64,000 nt of DNA from Clostridiales bacterium (GCA_022764045.1 JALERU010000061.1:1-64000), one strand, 5' to 3'. Shown: positions 8,924-17,794, numbered from the stretch's first letter. Notes: generated by a model from the sequence alone, not told the origin. Numbers and translations are program-made.

Positions 8924-9794
8924 GGAATCCGACTGGCACCAGAGATACCGCCAGCCGCCCCGGAAAAAGCGCCGCCGCCGGGGGTGCCTGAGCCGGCTGC
9001 TGTCTACGGTGCTGGTGCTGGCGGTGCTGGTGGGCTGGTTCTGGTGGCAGCAAAACGGCCTGTCCAGCGAGACCCTTTCGGTGCCGGCCGCCCCCGACGG
9101 CTTTGCCGGCTACCGGGTGGCCGTGATCTCCGACCTCCACGCCAAGGAGTTTGGCCAGGACAATGAACGGCTGCTGGATTATGTCCAGGATCTGGAGCCC
9201 GACCTCATCGCCGTGGTGGGGGATCTCATCCACGCGCCGGAGCAGATGGACATGGTCCCCCCGGTGGCCCGGGGCCTGGCGGCCATTGCCCCCACCTATT
9301 ACGTCACCGGCAACCACGAGTGGGCCGCCAAGGTGGTGGGGGAGCTGGAGCCCCTTTTGGAGGAATGCGGCGTCCGGGTCCTCTCCAACGACTATGTGAT
9401 GCTGGAGCAGGGAGGCGACGTCATCGCTCTGCTGGGGGCCGAGGACAGCAACGGCCGCGCCGACCAGAAAACGGTGGAAGAGCTGGCCGACCAGGTCCGC
9501 CGGGAGCAGGGGGAGGTCTACCAGCTCCTGCTCAGCCACCGGAATAACCATTACGAGGAATACGCCCAGGCCCGGGTGGACCTGACCCTGGCCGGTCACG
9601 CCCACGGGGGCCTCATCCGCCTGCCCGGCACCGACGGCCTGGTGGGCCCCAAGCGGGAGATTTTGCCCCACTACACGGCGGGGCTGTATGACCTGTCCTA
9701 TGGGCAGATGGTGGTCTCCCGGGGCCTGGGGAACCAGTTCCCCTGTTTCCGGCTGTTTAACCGGCCGGACGTCCCCTTGGTGGTGCTAAGCTGA
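8916..9794 (+). CDS. Membrane-anchored metallophosphoesterase (YkuE-type)
   Basis: 292 aa. A basic N-terminus (RKKRRRRG) precedes one transmembrane helix (~28-43). A calcineurin-like phosphoesterase domain follows with all metal motifs: SDLHA (first D/H), VVGDLIH (second D), TGNHEW (N/H), and GHAHGG at the C-terminal side. The catalytic domain is probably extracytoplasmic or membrane-proximal. YkuE-like proteins are proposed to act on phospholipid or UDP-sugar-lipid substrates; nothing here fixes the substrate. It overlaps the helicase gene by 8 bp, implying cotranscription. Confidence 0.92.
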   Translation: MIKESDWHQRYRQPPRKKRRRRGCLSRLLSTVLVLAVLVGWFWWQQNGLSSETLSVPAAPDGFAGYRVAVISDLHAKEFGQDNERLLDYVQDLEPDLIAVVGDLIHAPEQMDMVPPVARGLAAIAPTYYVTGNHEWAAKVVGELEPLLEECGVRVLSNDYVMLEQGGDVIALLGAEDSNGRADQKTVEELADQVRREQGEVYQLLLSHRNNHYEEYAQARVDLTLAGHAHGGLIRLPGTDGLVGPKREILPHYTAGLYDLSYGQMVVSRGLGNQFPCFRLFNRPDVPLVVLS

Positions 9795-9864
9795 GGGACA
9801 TTTATACCAACGCCCAATTCGCTTTCGTGTTCCCGGTGTATAAAGCCGGTTTTCGGGTGAAGAT

Positions 9865-10026
9865 TCATCCGGCCCGAGCGGTCTGCTGGTGACTTGGCTT
9901 ATCATCAACCTGTAACTCTTTGCCTGCTTGCAGTCCAGTAATGAATGCAAGAACCTTCCATGCGTCTTGCTTAGATAGGTTAAGCGATGCTTGAATTGCA
10001 ACTGCTCTCAATTCCTGTTCACCCAT
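9865..10026 (-). CDS. 53-aa microprotein divergent from XRE repressor
   Basis: Below the ORF-track size limit. The minus strand encodes MGEQELRAVAIQASLNLSKQ and on to a stop at 9865, with AGAAGGATGGTGAG just ahead of the ATG. The middle (DAWKVLAFITGLQAG) looks like the C-terminal IKAVLVFINSLDGYKKA segment of the XRE protein encoded on the other side. This suggests a shared helical interaction element. The promoter TTGACA-N17-TACTCT (extended TGT) reads into it. The context resembles phage or conjugative-element repressor loci. A role as antirepressor or partner is inference; function unknown. Confidence 0.6.
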   Translation of the reverse strand: MGEQELRAVAIQASLNLSKQDAWKVLAFITGLQAGKELQVDDKPSHQQTARAG

Positions 10027-10047
10027 GTTCTCACCATCCTTCTGCTT

Positions 10048-10129
10048 CTTTGTTGAACAAAGAGTAACATGATTTAGCTAAGTTGTCAAGATATTTTCTC
10101 TTGACTGAACAAAGTTTTTTTGTTATACT
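10048..10129. promoter_or_regulatory. Back-to-back promoters with palindromic operator
   Basis: Rightward: TTGACT (10101-10106), 17-bp spacer, TATACT (10124-10129). Leftward: TTGACA (10084-10089), 17 bp, TACTCT (10061-10066). A perfect palindrome CTTTGTT-G-AACAAAG (10048-10062) overlaps the leftward -10. A related AACAAA-N5-TTTGTT dyad (10108-10124) fills the rightward spacer. The layout predicts repression of both promoters by the XRE protein. Confidence 0.8.
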
Positions 10130-10155
10130 CTCCCCGTAAGAAAGGGGGTCTTGTA

Positions 10156-10521
10156 ATGGAACTTAAAGATCGCATCGCTACAATTATCAAAGAAAACCAA
10201 CTAAAGCAAAAGGAATTAGCTGCTTTAGTTGGTGTTACAGAAAGCTATGTATCCACATTGTTATCTGGACGTAATCGAAACGTATCTACGACCGTAGCGA
10301 ACCTGATCGAGGAAAAACTCGGATATAATGCACAATGGCTTTTATCTGGTGAAGAACCCAAGTATAAACAATTCAGCAAAAATCCGAATCTTTCTGATGC
10401 TCACAGGCAAGTGATTTTGCACTTGGAGAAAATGCCTGAAAGAGAAATCAAGGCTGTCCTTGTCTTTATCAACTCACTGGATGGATATAAAAAGGCTTTG
10501 GGAGTGCCTGATGAAGATTAA
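10156..10521 (+). CDS. XRE-family transcriptional repressor
   Basis: 121 aa. An N-terminal Cro/CI helix-turn-helix (KQKELAALVGVTESYVSTLLSG, ~16-37) leads into a helical C-terminal half with NAQWLLSGEEP, typical of phage-like regulators, and a final MPEREIKAVLVFINSLDG helix. ATG at 10156 lies 6-7 bp behind AAGAAAGGGGG. The track start at 10120 falls in the promoter. The gene is clearly AT-richer than the flanking chromosome, suggesting acquisition. An operator palindrome lies inside both divergent promoters, so autoregulation is likely. Confidence 0.85.
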   Translation: MELKDRIATIIKENQLKQKELAALVGVTESYVSTLLSGRNRNVSTTVANLIEEKLGYNAQWLLSGEEPKYKQFSKNPNLSDAHRQVILHLEKMPEREIKAVLVFINSLDGYKKALGVPDED

Positions 10522-10612
10522 ACTTCAAATATCCGTATTAGATGTATATTTTTAATAGCTTGCCTTGAGATACTGTCACTTGGACATGGAATGCAATATC
10601 CATATTTGAAGT
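10522..10612. repeat. Long-range inverted repeat after XRE gene
   Basis: ACTTCAAATAT (10522-10532) and ATATTTGAAGT (10602-10612) are perfect complements 69 bp apart, immediately after the XRE stop. There is no T tract typical of a terminator. It may mark the end of an acquired segment. Confidence 0.5.
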
Positions 10613-10678
10613 ATACCACTTGATATCAGCAAACCATTTGTTTCGCTATGCAGAGTGATTCACCGTATTCTACCAAAA

Positions 10679-10712
10679 CCTTATAAAAATCTTTGGAAAA
10701 CTTTTTATAAGG
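10679..10712 (+). promoter_or_regulatory. Hairpin burying a GGAG in front of azlC
   Basis: CCTTATAAAAA (10679-10689) pairs with TTTTTATAAGG (10702-10712). The GGAG at 10711-10714 is partly in the stem and one base from an ATG at 10716. It is either a translational control hairpin or a terminator-like remnant. Confidence 0.4.
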
Positions 10713-10748
10713 AGTATGAGAAACCAAGAGAGAAAGAAGTCACAGCCC

Positions 10749-11471
10749 ATGAACCGCAAACAATTCAACCGGGGCCTTCGGGTGGGTATCCCCATCTCCC
10801 TGGGATACCTGGCGGTGTCCTTCACCCTGGGAATTACCGCGAAGAACGCCGGCCTGAGCGCCTTTCAGGCCACCCTCACCAGCCTGCTGGTGAACGCCTC
10901 GGCGGGACAGTATGCCGCCTTTACCATGATGGCCGCCCAGGGGGGCTATTTGGAGATCGCCATTTTAGAGGCGGTGACCAACGCCCGGTACATCCTCATG
11001 TCCTGCGCCCTGAGCCAAAAGCTCCCCCCCAACGCCAAGCTCTGGCACCGGCTGACCATCGGCTTTAACGTCAACGACGAGATCTTCGGCATGGCCATCG
11101 CCGAGGAGGGGAAGCTGAACCCCTTTTACTACTTCGGCATGATGACCATCGCCATGCCCGGCTGGGCCCTGGGGACCTTTTTGGGGACCTCCGTGGGCAA
11201 CGTCTTGCCCGCCAACGTGGTCAGCGCCCTCAGCGTGGGCCTGTACGGCATGTTTCTGGCGGTGATCATCCCGGCCTCCCGGAAGAGCAAGGTGATCCTG
11301 GGGGTGGTGGTGGTCTCCATGGCCGCCAGCTTCCTCATGGAGTGCATCCCCTTCTTTGCCCAGATCGCCTCGGGCACCCGGCTGATCATCCTGACCATTG
11401 TCATCTCCAGCGGGGCGGCCATCCTCTTCCCCGTGAAGGACGCGGAAAAGGAGGAAGCCCATGACGCATAA
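10749..11471 (+). CDS. azlC: AzlC-family branched-chain amino acid exporter, large subunit
   Basis: About 240 aa with several hydrophobic segments. The AzlC N-terminal signature GIPISLGYLAVSFTLGI and the ASAGQYAAFTM and ARYILMSCALSQKL blocks are present. AzlC works with AzlD to export branched-chain amino acids or analogues in the cytoplasmic membrane. The track start at 10716 has its GGAG only one base away, so the ATG at 10749 (behind AGAAAGAAG) is preferred, though this site is weak. It overlaps azlD by 11 bp. The AT-rich islet lies just upstream, so its native promoter may have been replaced. Confidence 0.92.
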   Translation: MNRKQFNRGLRVGIPISLGYLAVSFTLGITAKNAGLSAFQATLTSLLVNASAGQYAAFTMMAAQGGYLEIAILEAVTNARYILMSCALSQKLPPNAKLWHRLTIGFNVNDEIFGMAIAEEGKLNPFYYFGMMTIAMPGWALGTFLGTSVGNVLPANVVSALSVGLYGMFLAVIIPASRKSKVILGVVVVSMAASFLMECIPFFAQIASGTRLIILTIVISSGAAILFPVKDAEKEEAHDA

Positions 11472-11769
11472 CACCTATCTTTACATCGCCATTGTGGCCC
11501 TGGTGACCTATCTCATCCGGGTCCTCCCCCTGACCCTGATCCGGCGGGAGATTAAAAACCAATTCCTCCGCTCCTTCCTCTACTATGTGCCCTATGTGAC
11601 CCTGGCGGCCATGACCTTCCCCGCCATCATCCACGCCACCGGCAGCGTTTGGTCCGGCCTGGCGGCCCTGGTGGTGGGGGTGCTGGTGGCCTGGTTCAGC
11701 GGCAACCTCTTCCTGGTGGCCGCCTCGGGCTGCGTGGTGGTCTTTTTGGTGGAGCTATTGCTGCTGTAA
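11461..11769 (+). CDS. azlD: AzlD-family branched-chain amino acid exporter, small subunit
   Basis: 102 aa with three to four predicted membrane helices (YIAIVALVTYLIRVLPLTLI at the N-terminus, GLAALVVGVLVAWFSG and CVVVFLVELLLL near the end). Size and the TYLIRVLPL motif fit AzlD, the obligate partner of AzlC. ATG at 11461 lies within the end of azlC, behind AAGGAGG, so the two subunits are translationally coupled. Confidence 0.92.
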   Translation: MTHNTYLYIAIVALVTYLIRVLPLTLIRREIKNQFLRSFLYYVPYVTLAAMTFPAIIHATGSVWSGLAALVVGVLVAWFSGNLFLVAASGCVVVFLVELLLL

Positions 11770-11774
11770 TACGA

Positions 11775-11846
11775 ATTCCTGATGAAATGCTTTCATCAGG
11801 AATACGGCGCGGTGCGCGCCTGGAATCAGCCCTATGGGCTGATTCC
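11775..11846 (+). terminator. Paired hairpins after azlD
   Basis: Two perfect stems, ATTCCTGATGAAA/TTTCATCAGGAAT (11775-11803) and GGAATCAGCCC/GGGCTGATTCC (11822-11846), follow azlD. Neither has a clean T tract. They resemble the hairpin arrays seen at 27.8 and 36.1 kb and may stabilise or end the message. Confidence 0.5.
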
Positions 11847-11908
11847 CCGTCTCATCTATTTCAAATATTAAATTTTTTAATTGAGAAATAGGATAACGGG
11901 AGGAAACC

Positions 11909-13828
11909 ATGGAAGAACACAACACCCAAGCACAGACGACCTATGAGGCCGGCTCCTACCACGTGGCCGTGGTGGGAGCCGGCCATGCGGGCATTGAGGC
12001 CGCCCTGGCCTGCGCCCGGCTGGGGCTGAGAACGGTGTGCTTTACCATCAACCTGGACGCTGTGGGAAACATGCCCTGCAACCCCGCCATCGGCGGCACC
12101 GGCAAGGGCCACCTGGTCCGGGAACTGGACGCCCTGGGGGGCGAGATGGGGAAGGCCGCCGACCAGGCCTGCATCCAGTACCGCCTGCTCAACCGGGGCA
12201 AGGGCCCCGCGGTCCACTCCCTCCGGGCCCAGGCCGACCGGCGGGAGTACCAAAAAATCATGAAACACACCCTGGAGCGCCAGGAGAACCTGTGGGTCAA
12301 GCAGGCCGAGGTCACAAAGCTCCTCACCCAGGACGGCCGCGTGGCCGGGGTGCAGACCCACACCGGGGCCATCTACCGGGCCCAGGCGGTGGTGATCTGC
12401 TCGGGAACCTATCTGGGGGGCAAGACCAGTGTGGGCCAGGTGACCAAGTGGAGCGGCCCCGACGGCATGTTTGGGGCCAACCAGCTCACCCAAAGCCTGC
12501 TGGAGGCCGGCCTCACCCTACGCCGGTTCAAAACGGGGACCCCGCCCCGGGTCAACGCCCGGTCCATCGACTTCTCCCGGCTGGAGTGCCAGGAGGGGGA
12601 CGAGGACGCCATCCCCTTCTCCTTTGAGAACGAGACGCCCGCCCCCAACCGGGTGTGCTGCCATATCACCTACACCAACGAAAAGACCCACGCCATCATC
12701 CGGGCCAACCTCCACCGCTCCCCCCTCTTCTCTGGGGTCATCGAGGGGGTGGGGCCCCGGTACTGCCCCTCCATTGAGGACAAGGTGGTCCGCTTTGCGG
12801 ACAAGCCCCGGCACCAGCTCTTCCTGGAGCCCATGGGGCTGGACACCGAGGAAATTTACATCCAGGGCTTTTCCTCCTCCCTCCCCGAGGACGTGCAGCT
12901 GGAAATGCTCCACACCCTGCCGGGGCTGGAGGAGGCCGAGATGACCCGCCCGGCCTACGCCATCGAGTACGACTGCGTGGACCCCACCCAGTTGCTGCCC
13001 ACTCTGGAGCACAAAAAAGTGGCCGGCCTTTACGGGGCGGGCCAGTTCAACGGTTCCTCGGGCTATGAGGAGGCCGCCGTCCAGGGTTTTGTGGCGGGGG
13101 TCAACGCGGCCTTGAAAATTTTGGGCCGTCCCCCCCTCGTCCTGGACCGGAGCCAGGGGTACATCGGGGTCCTCATCGACGACCTGGTGACCAAGGGCAC
13201 CAACGAGCCCTATCGGATGATGACCTCCCGCACGGAATACCGCCTGCTCCACCGCCAGGACAACGCCGACCAGCGTCTGTGCCCGGTGGGGTATGAGATC
13301 GGCCTGGTGAGCCGGGCCCGGTATGAACGGGTTTTGGAAAAATATGAACAAGTGAAACAAGAAATTCACCGCCTGGAGCACAGCGGCGTGGCGGCCACCC
13401 CGGCCCTCAACGCCCTGCTGGCAGCCAAGGGGGAGGCTCCGGCCAAAAACAGCCTGCGGCTGGCCGACCTGCTCCGCCGCCCTCGGCTGTGCTATGCCGA
13501 TCTGGCCTCCCTGGACCCTCACCGCCCGGCCCTGCCCAAGGTTGTCACCGAGCAGGTGGAGATTTCTCTGAAATACGAGGGCTACATCGCCCGGCAGCAG
13601 CGCCAGGTGGAGGAGATGCGCCGGTTGGAGGGGAAGGTCCTTCCCCCGGACCTGGACTACCAGACCCTGGCCGGCCTGCGCCTGGAGGCCCGGCAGAAGC
13701 TCAACGACATCCGCCCCCAAAACCTGGGCCAGGCCTCTCGGATTTCCGGGGTCTCCCCGGCGGACGTGGCCGCGCTGATGATCGCCCTGGAACGCAAGGA
13801 CCAATCAGGAGAACGCCCATGCAACTGA
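11909..13828 (+). CDS. mnmG: tRNA uridine-5-carboxymethylaminomethyl modification enzyme MnmG
   Basis: 639 aa, full length. With MnmE, this FAD enzyme installs the cmnm5 group on U34 of tRNAs for Lys, Glu, Gln, Leu and Arg. The Rossmann motif [14 protein letters not shown] is at ~19-32, followed by the [17 protein letters not shown] signature, then TGTPPRV and the C-terminal [15 protein letters not shown] helix. The ribosome site GGGAGGAAACC is 6 bp before ATG. mnmE is not nearby. Instead the gene overlaps an MBL-fold gene and lies one gene ahead of mnmA, which thiolates the same nucleotide. Confidence 0.97.
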   Translation: MEEHNTQAQTTYEAGSYHVAVVGAGHAGIEAALACARLGLRTVCFTINLDAVGNMPCNPAIGGTGKGHLVRELDALGGEMGKAADQACIQYRLLNRGKGPAVHSLRAQADRREYQKIMKHTLERQENLWVKQAEVTKLLTQDGRVAGVQTHTGAIYRAQAVVICSGTYLGGKTSVGQVTKWSGPDGMFGANQLTQSLLEAGLTLRRFKTGTPPRVNARSIDFSRLECQEGDEDAIPFSFENETPAPNRVCCHITYTNEKTHAIIRANLHRSPLFSGVIEGVGPRYCPSIEDKVVRFADKPRHQLFLEPMGLDTEEIYIQGFSSSLPEDVQLEMLHTLPGLEEAEMTRPAYAIEYDCVDPTQLLPTLEHKKVAGLYGAGQFNGSSGYEEAAVQGFVAGVNAALKILGRPPLVLDRSQGYIGVLIDDLVTKGTNEPYRMMTSRTEYRLLHRQDNADQRLCPVGYEIGLVSRARYERVLEKYEQVKQEIHRLEHSGVAATPALNALLAAKGEAPAKNSLRLADLLRRPRLCYADLASLDPHRPALPKVVTEQVEISLKYEGYIARQQRQVEEMRRLEGKVLPPDLDYQTLAGLRLEARQKLNDIRPQNLGQASRISGVSPADVAALMIALERKDQSGERPCN

Positions 13829-14733
13829 CCAATGTAAAAGGAAACACCTGGGTTTGGGAGGGCCCCCAGTTGGTGGGGGTCTACCAGATCAGTGACAAAA
13901 CCTGCCTTCTGCTGGACCCCGGCAGCACCAAGCTGCGGGAAGGGGTGGAGGAGGCCCTGTCCGCCGCCGGACTCACCCCGGTGGGAGTGATCTGCACCCA
14001 CATGCACTACGACCACCACGAGACCAGCAAGTATTTCCGCCAGACCTACGGGGCCCAGGTCTGCCTGCCCCAGTTGGAGGCCGATATCGTCCGCAGTGAG
14101 GAGAGCTTGAAAAACCACCTTTTTAACTTCACCATGGGGATGATCCGCACCGTCCCAAGGCTCCAAAACCTGGTCTGCCCGGTGGACCGGGTCATTGGCC
14201 TGGGCGAGACCGAGATCGACTTCTGCGGGGTAACCCTGGGGATCGTCCACACCCCCGGCCACTCCCCGGACCATATCTGCGTGGTCACCCCCGACAACGT
14301 CTGCTTCGCCGGAGACGCCTTGATGACCGAGGACGTGCTCAAAGATGCTATGGTGCCCTTCGTCTTCGACATGGCCGACGACTTGAAGAGCAAGGAGATC
14401 CTGGCCGGGCTGGACTGCGACGCCTACATCTTCTGCCACAGGGGGGTCGTCTATGGCCCGGTGGCGGAGCTGGCGAAACAAAACGCCGACCACATCCGGG
14501 GCCAGCTGGCGGCCTGCGCCGCCCTGGTGACGGAGCCTATGACCTACAGCCAGTTTTACGCCGCCGTGGTCACCGCCATGGACCTCCCCGTGGGCCATCC
14601 CGCCCGGGGACTGCATTTGGAGCGGTACATCCGGCCCTATGTGGAATATCTCATTGACACCGGCGCGCTGGCGCTGATAGAACAGAACGGCGCCCCGGCG
14701 GTGGCTCCCAAGGAGGCGCGCCATGGGGAATAA
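13819..14733 (+). CDS. Metallo-beta-lactamase-fold hydrolase (paralogue 1)
   Basis: 304 aa. The zinc motif [10 protein letters not shown] (HxHxDH, ~62-67) is present, followed by the [10 protein letters not shown] loop, CFAGDALM (bridging Asp) and FCHRGVVYG (last His). A ~75-residue C-terminal helical/winged-helix-like tail follows, as in the LACTB2/RNase-like group. The track start at 13489 is inside mnmG; ATG at 13819 gives [12 protein letters not shown], matching the starts of paralogues 2 and 3. It overlaps mnmG by 10 bp and mnmA by 11 bp. The substrate is unknown; lodging between two U34-modification genes hints at a tRNA or sulfur-linked role, but that is inference. Confidence 0.88.
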   Translation: MQLTNVKGNTWVWEGPQLVGVYQISDKTCLLLDPGSTKLREGVEEALSAAGLTPVGVICTHMHYDHHETSKYFRQTYGAQVCLPQLEADIVRSEESLKNHLFNFTMGMIRTVPRLQNLVCPVDRVIGLGETEIDFCGVTLGIVHTPGHSPDHICVVTPDNVCFAGDALMTEDVLKDAMVPFVFDMADDLKSKEILAGLDCDAYIFCHRGVVYGPVAELAKQNADHIRGQLAACAALVTEPMTYSQFYAAVVTAMDLPVGHPARGLHLERYIRPYVEYLIDTGALALIEQNGAPAVAPKEARHGE

Positions 14734-15766
14734 GTCTGTGGTTCTGGGCCTTTCCGGCGGGGTGGACTCCGCCGTGGCCGCCCGGCTGCTCCAAGAGGCG
14801 GGTTACACGGTTTACGGCCACTGGCTGGACATCGGCCTGGGAGGACGGGAGGACGCCCAGCGGGTGGCCGAGACCTTTGGCATCCCCTTCTCCACGGGGG
14901 ACATCCGCCGGGCGCTGGAGGAGGAGGTTATGGGCCCCTTCCAGCGGGACTACCTGGCCGGGCGGACCCCCCTGCCCTGCGCCCGGTGCAACCCCACGGT
15001 GAAATTCCCCGCCCTCTTCCGCCGGGCCCAGGAGGTGGGGGCGGACTTTGTGGCCACGGGCCACTACGCCCGCATTGAGACCGGGGCGGACGGGGAGACC
15101 CGCCTCTGCCGGGGGGCCCACACCAACGACCAGGCCTACATGCTGGCCCGGCTGCCCAAGGCCTGGCTGCCCCGGATTCTCTTCCCCATCGGGGGCTATG
15201 AAAAGACCCAGGTCCGCCAGCTGGCCCGGGACTTCGGCATCCCTGTGGCGGAAAAGCCCGACAGCATGGAGATCTGCTTCATCCCCGACGGAGACTACGC
15301 CGCCTGGCTGGACCGGCGGGGGACCACGCCGCCCCCCGGCGACTTTGTGGACAAGACGGGCAAGGTTTTGGGCCGGCACAAGGGCATCCACCACTATACC
15401 ATTGGCCAGCGGCGGGGTTTGACCATTTCCGCCGGGCACCGGCTGTTCGTATCGGCCATCTGCCCGGAAGACGATACCGTGGTCCTCTCTGACGGCACCG
15501 ACCTGATGGCCGATGTGGTCTGGGGAGAGGACTGGAACCCCTTGGCCCCTGTGGAAGAGGGGGAGGAGGTCACCGTCCGTCTGCGCCATTCCAAAAACGA
15601 GACCCCTGCCCGGTTTTCCCCCGCGGGCACGGGAGGACGTCTGGAACTGCTGGCCCCCGCCCGGGCCCCCACCCCCGGCCAGTTGGCGGTGCTCTACCGG
15701 GGGGACACCGTGCTGGGCAGCCTGTGGATCACCGGGGCCCGGCGGGTGAATGAGGAAAAGGAGTGA
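14723..15766 (+). CDS. mnmA: tRNA-specific 2-thiouridylase MnmA
   Basis: 347 aa. This enzyme uses ATP and persulfide sulfur to form 2-thiouridine at position 34. The PP-loop LSGGVDSAVAARLL is near the N-terminus. The first catalytic Cys lies in PCARCNPTVKF, and the second in SMEICFIPDGDY. The HHYTIGQRRG segment begins the C-terminal domain. ATG at 14723 overlaps the MBL gene. MnmA and MnmG act on the same base, so their near-adjacency is functionally coherent. Slightly shorter than the ~360-aa norm but complete. Confidence 0.96.
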   Translation: MGNKSVVLGLSGGVDSAVAARLLQEAGYTVYGHWLDIGLGGREDAQRVAETFGIPFSTGDIRRALEEEVMGPFQRDYLAGRTPLPCARCNPTVKFPALFRRAQEVGADFVATGHYARIETGADGETRLCRGAHTNDQAYMLARLPKAWLPRILFPIGGYEKTQVRQLARDFGIPVAEKPDSMEICFIPDGDYAAWLDRRGTTPPPGDFVDKTGKVLGRHKGIHHYTIGQRRGLTISAGHRLFVSAICPEDDTVVLSDGTDLMADVVWGEDWNPLAPVEEGEEVTVRLRHSKNETPARFSPAGTGGRLELLAPARAPTPGQLAVLYRGDTVLGSLWITGARRVNEEKE

Positions 15767-15772
15767 AAGGCT

Positions 15773-16768
15773 GTGGAGCTGCGTCAGGTGAAAGGAAACA
15801 CCTGGGTGCTGGAGAGCTGGGAGCTCATCCCGCTGTACAAAGTGGACGACCACCGGTGCATCCTGCTGGACACGGGGACCTATGACCAGCGGGAGGAGAT
15901 CGAGGCCGCCCTGGCTCAGGCGGGCCTCACCCCGGTGGCCGTGCTGGGGAGCCACGCCCACATTGACCACATGGGCTCCTACGCCTATTTCCAGCGGGAG
16001 CGGGGGGCCCTTCTGGCCCTGACCCTGGGAGAGGCGGGGCAGATCTTCTCCCCCCTGGGGATTCAGTTACAGTATTACAACCTGAACTTGGGAGCCTTTG
16101 CCGACTACCCCGAGCTGGCAACCGCCCCCTGCCTGCCGGACCGGATCATTTTGCCCCAGGAGCGGGAGGTCACCCTTTGCGGGGTGACCTTCGGCCTGGT
16201 GCGCACCCCCGGCCACACGGTGGACCACATCTGCGTGCGCACCCCGGACAATGTCCTGTATCTGGCCGACGCCATGATGACCGGGCGGGTGCTCTACCAC
16301 GCCAAGTTCCCCTATGCCTTTTCCATGGAGGTCTATCTGGACTCCCTGGCAAAGCTCCGGGGGGAGAAGGCGGACAAGTATATCGTGGCCCACAAGGGGG
16401 TCTATGGAGAGATTTTACCCTTTATTGACCTGGAGCTCCAGTTTCTCCGCCAGCGGATGCTGGGCCTGCTGGAGCTCATCCAAGGGCCGATGACGGCCAA
16501 GGACCTCACCGCGGCCATCTGCCGGCGGGACCACGTCCCCGCCCGAAACCCCAGGCACCTGGCCTATTTTGAACAAGCCAGCCAGACCTACCTCACCTAC
16601 CTGGCCGACCGGGGCTACCTGACCCTGGCGGCGGAGGATAACCGGCTGGTTTACCGCAAGGCCCCCAATCTCCGGCCCTCGGCGGCTCCCATGCCCCCCA
16701 CCGGGCAAGTTTGGCCCCAGAGGAATCCAACCCAAGGGAGGAACCCATCATGGAACTGGAACAAGTGA
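15773..16768 (+). CDS. Metallo-beta-lactamase-fold hydrolase (paralogue 2)
   Basis: 331 aa, GTG start behind AAGGAG, 6 bp after mnmA. GSHAHIDHMG provides HxHxDH. TPGHTVDHIC, YLADAMMTG and VAHKGVYGE supply the remaining ligands. A C-terminal helical domain (LTAAICRRDHVPAR...) follows and ends in a Pro-rich tail absent from the other copies. It is close to paralogue 3 throughout (VKGNTWVLESWELIPLYKVDDHR), so this is a recent tandem duplicate. It overlaps the next gene by 19 bp. Confidence 0.87.
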   Translation: MELRQVKGNTWVLESWELIPLYKVDDHRCILLDTGTYDQREEIEAALAQAGLTPVAVLGSHAHIDHMGSYAYFQRERGALLALTLGEAGQIFSPLGIQLQYYNLNLGAFADYPELATAPCLPDRIILPQEREVTLCGVTFGLVRTPGHTVDHICVRTPDNVLYLADAMMTGRVLYHAKFPYAFSMEVYLDSLAKLRGEKADKYIVAHKGVYGEILPFIDLELQFLRQRMLGLLELIQGPMTAKDLTAAICRRDHVPARNPRHLAYFEQASQTYLTYLADRGYLTLAAEDNRLVYRKAPNLRPSAAPMPPTGQVWPQRNPTQGRNPSWNWNK

Positions 16769-17709
16769 AAGGCAGCACCTGGGTGCTGAAAAGCTGGGAG
16801 CTCATCCCCTTTTACAAGGTGGATGACCACCACTGCGTCCTGCTGGACACGGGCCTTGCCGAGCAGCGGGAGGACCTGGAAACCAGCCTGACCCAGGCCG
16901 GCCTCACCCCAGTGGGGGTGATTTGCAGCCACGCCCACATCGACCACATGGGCAACATGGCCTACCTGAAAGAGACCTACGGCACCCAACTGGCCATGTC
17001 CCTGGGAGAGGCGGGCCACCAGATGAGCTACCTGGGCCTGAATGTCACCAATTATCTTATGTCCCCCGAAGACGTGGTGGCCTCCCCCTCCCTGGGGGGT
17101 ACTCCCTGCTTGGCCGACCGGATCATTCTGCCCGGGGAGGAGAGGATCACCTTCTGCGGGGCGGACTTCGACATCATCCGCACCCCCGGCCACACGGTGG
17201 ATCACATCTGCGTGGGCACCCCGGACAATGTGCTGTATCTGGGGGACGCCATGATGACGGGGCGGACCCTTCACCACTCCAAGTTCCCCTATGCCTTCTG
17301 CGTCCGGGACTATCTGGACTCCATGCGGAAACTGCGCACCCTGCCGGCGGACAAGTTCATCGTGGCCCACTTCGGGGTCTATGACGAGATCCTGCCCCTG
17401 GTGGACATGGAGGCCCGGTTCTTCGCCGAGCGGATGCTGGACCTGCTGGACCTGGTGGGGGACTACACCACCCCCAAGCTGCTGGCCTCGGCCATCTGCC
17501 GGCGATACCGCATCAACGCCGGGGACCTGCGGGACCTGTCTTATTTCGAGGCCTCAGCCCTGTCCTACATCAACTACCTGCGTGGCCTGGGCTATTTGGA
17601 GGCCTACATAGAGGACAACCAAATCCGCTACCGGCGAACCCCGGCCTCCTACCAGCGGAAAGAGGGAAAACGCCAGGCGGAGCTGCCCAAGACGGGGCAG
17701 TTTCGGTGA
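16750..17709 (+). CDS. Metallo-beta-lactamase-fold hydrolase (paralogue 3)
   Basis: 319 aa. ATG at 16750 is behind GGGAGGAACC; the track's earlier start lies in the previous gene. CSHAHIDHMG, TPGHTVDHIC, YLGDAMMTG and VAHFGVYDE form the MBL site, so all expected metal ligands are intact. The C-terminal ~80 residues repeat the SAICRRYRINAGDLRDLSYFEASALSYINYL helical module. It is the last gene of the mnmG-MBL-mnmA-MBL-MBL run, where each gene overlaps or abuts the next, so all five are likely one operon ending at the terminator below. Confidence 0.87.
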   Translation: MELEQVKGSTWVLKSWELIPFYKVDDHHCVLLDTGLAEQREDLETSLTQAGLTPVGVICSHAHIDHMGNMAYLKETYGTQLAMSLGEAGHQMSYLGLNVTNYLMSPEDVVASPSLGGTPCLADRIILPGEERITFCGADFDIIRTPGHTVDHICVGTPDNVLYLGDAMMTGRTLHHSKFPYAFCVRDYLDSMRKLRTLPADKFIVAHFGVYDEILPLVDMEARFFAERMLDLLDLVGDYTTPKLLASAICRRYRINAGDLRDLSYFEASALSYINYLRGLGYLEAYIEDNQIRYRRTPASYQRKEGKRQAELPKTGQFR

Positions 17710-17727
17710 GGGAGATCGTAACGCGTG

Positions 17728-17768
17728 AAAAAGCGCGGTCTGAGTGATGTGCTCAGACCGCGCTTTTT
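17728..17768 (+). terminator. Intrinsic terminator of the mnmG-mnmA operon
   Basis: AAAAAGCGCGGTCTGAG pairs with CTCAGACCGCGCTTTTT across a 7-base loop, with T's following. It lies 18 bp after the last MBL gene. Confidence 0.92.
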
Positions 17769-17794
17769 GTTTGGGCGGGGAGACCTGCTGCCAC

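Noticed and set aside
9786-10001. 71-aa minus-strand ORF at the end of the phosphoesterase gene
   Set aside because: No ribosome site, and it overlaps the better supported 53-aa ORF in another frame.
12518-14724. Long minus-strand ORFs opposite mnmG and the first MBL gene
   Set aside because: Antisense shadows; mnmG and MBL motifs are intact on the plus strand.
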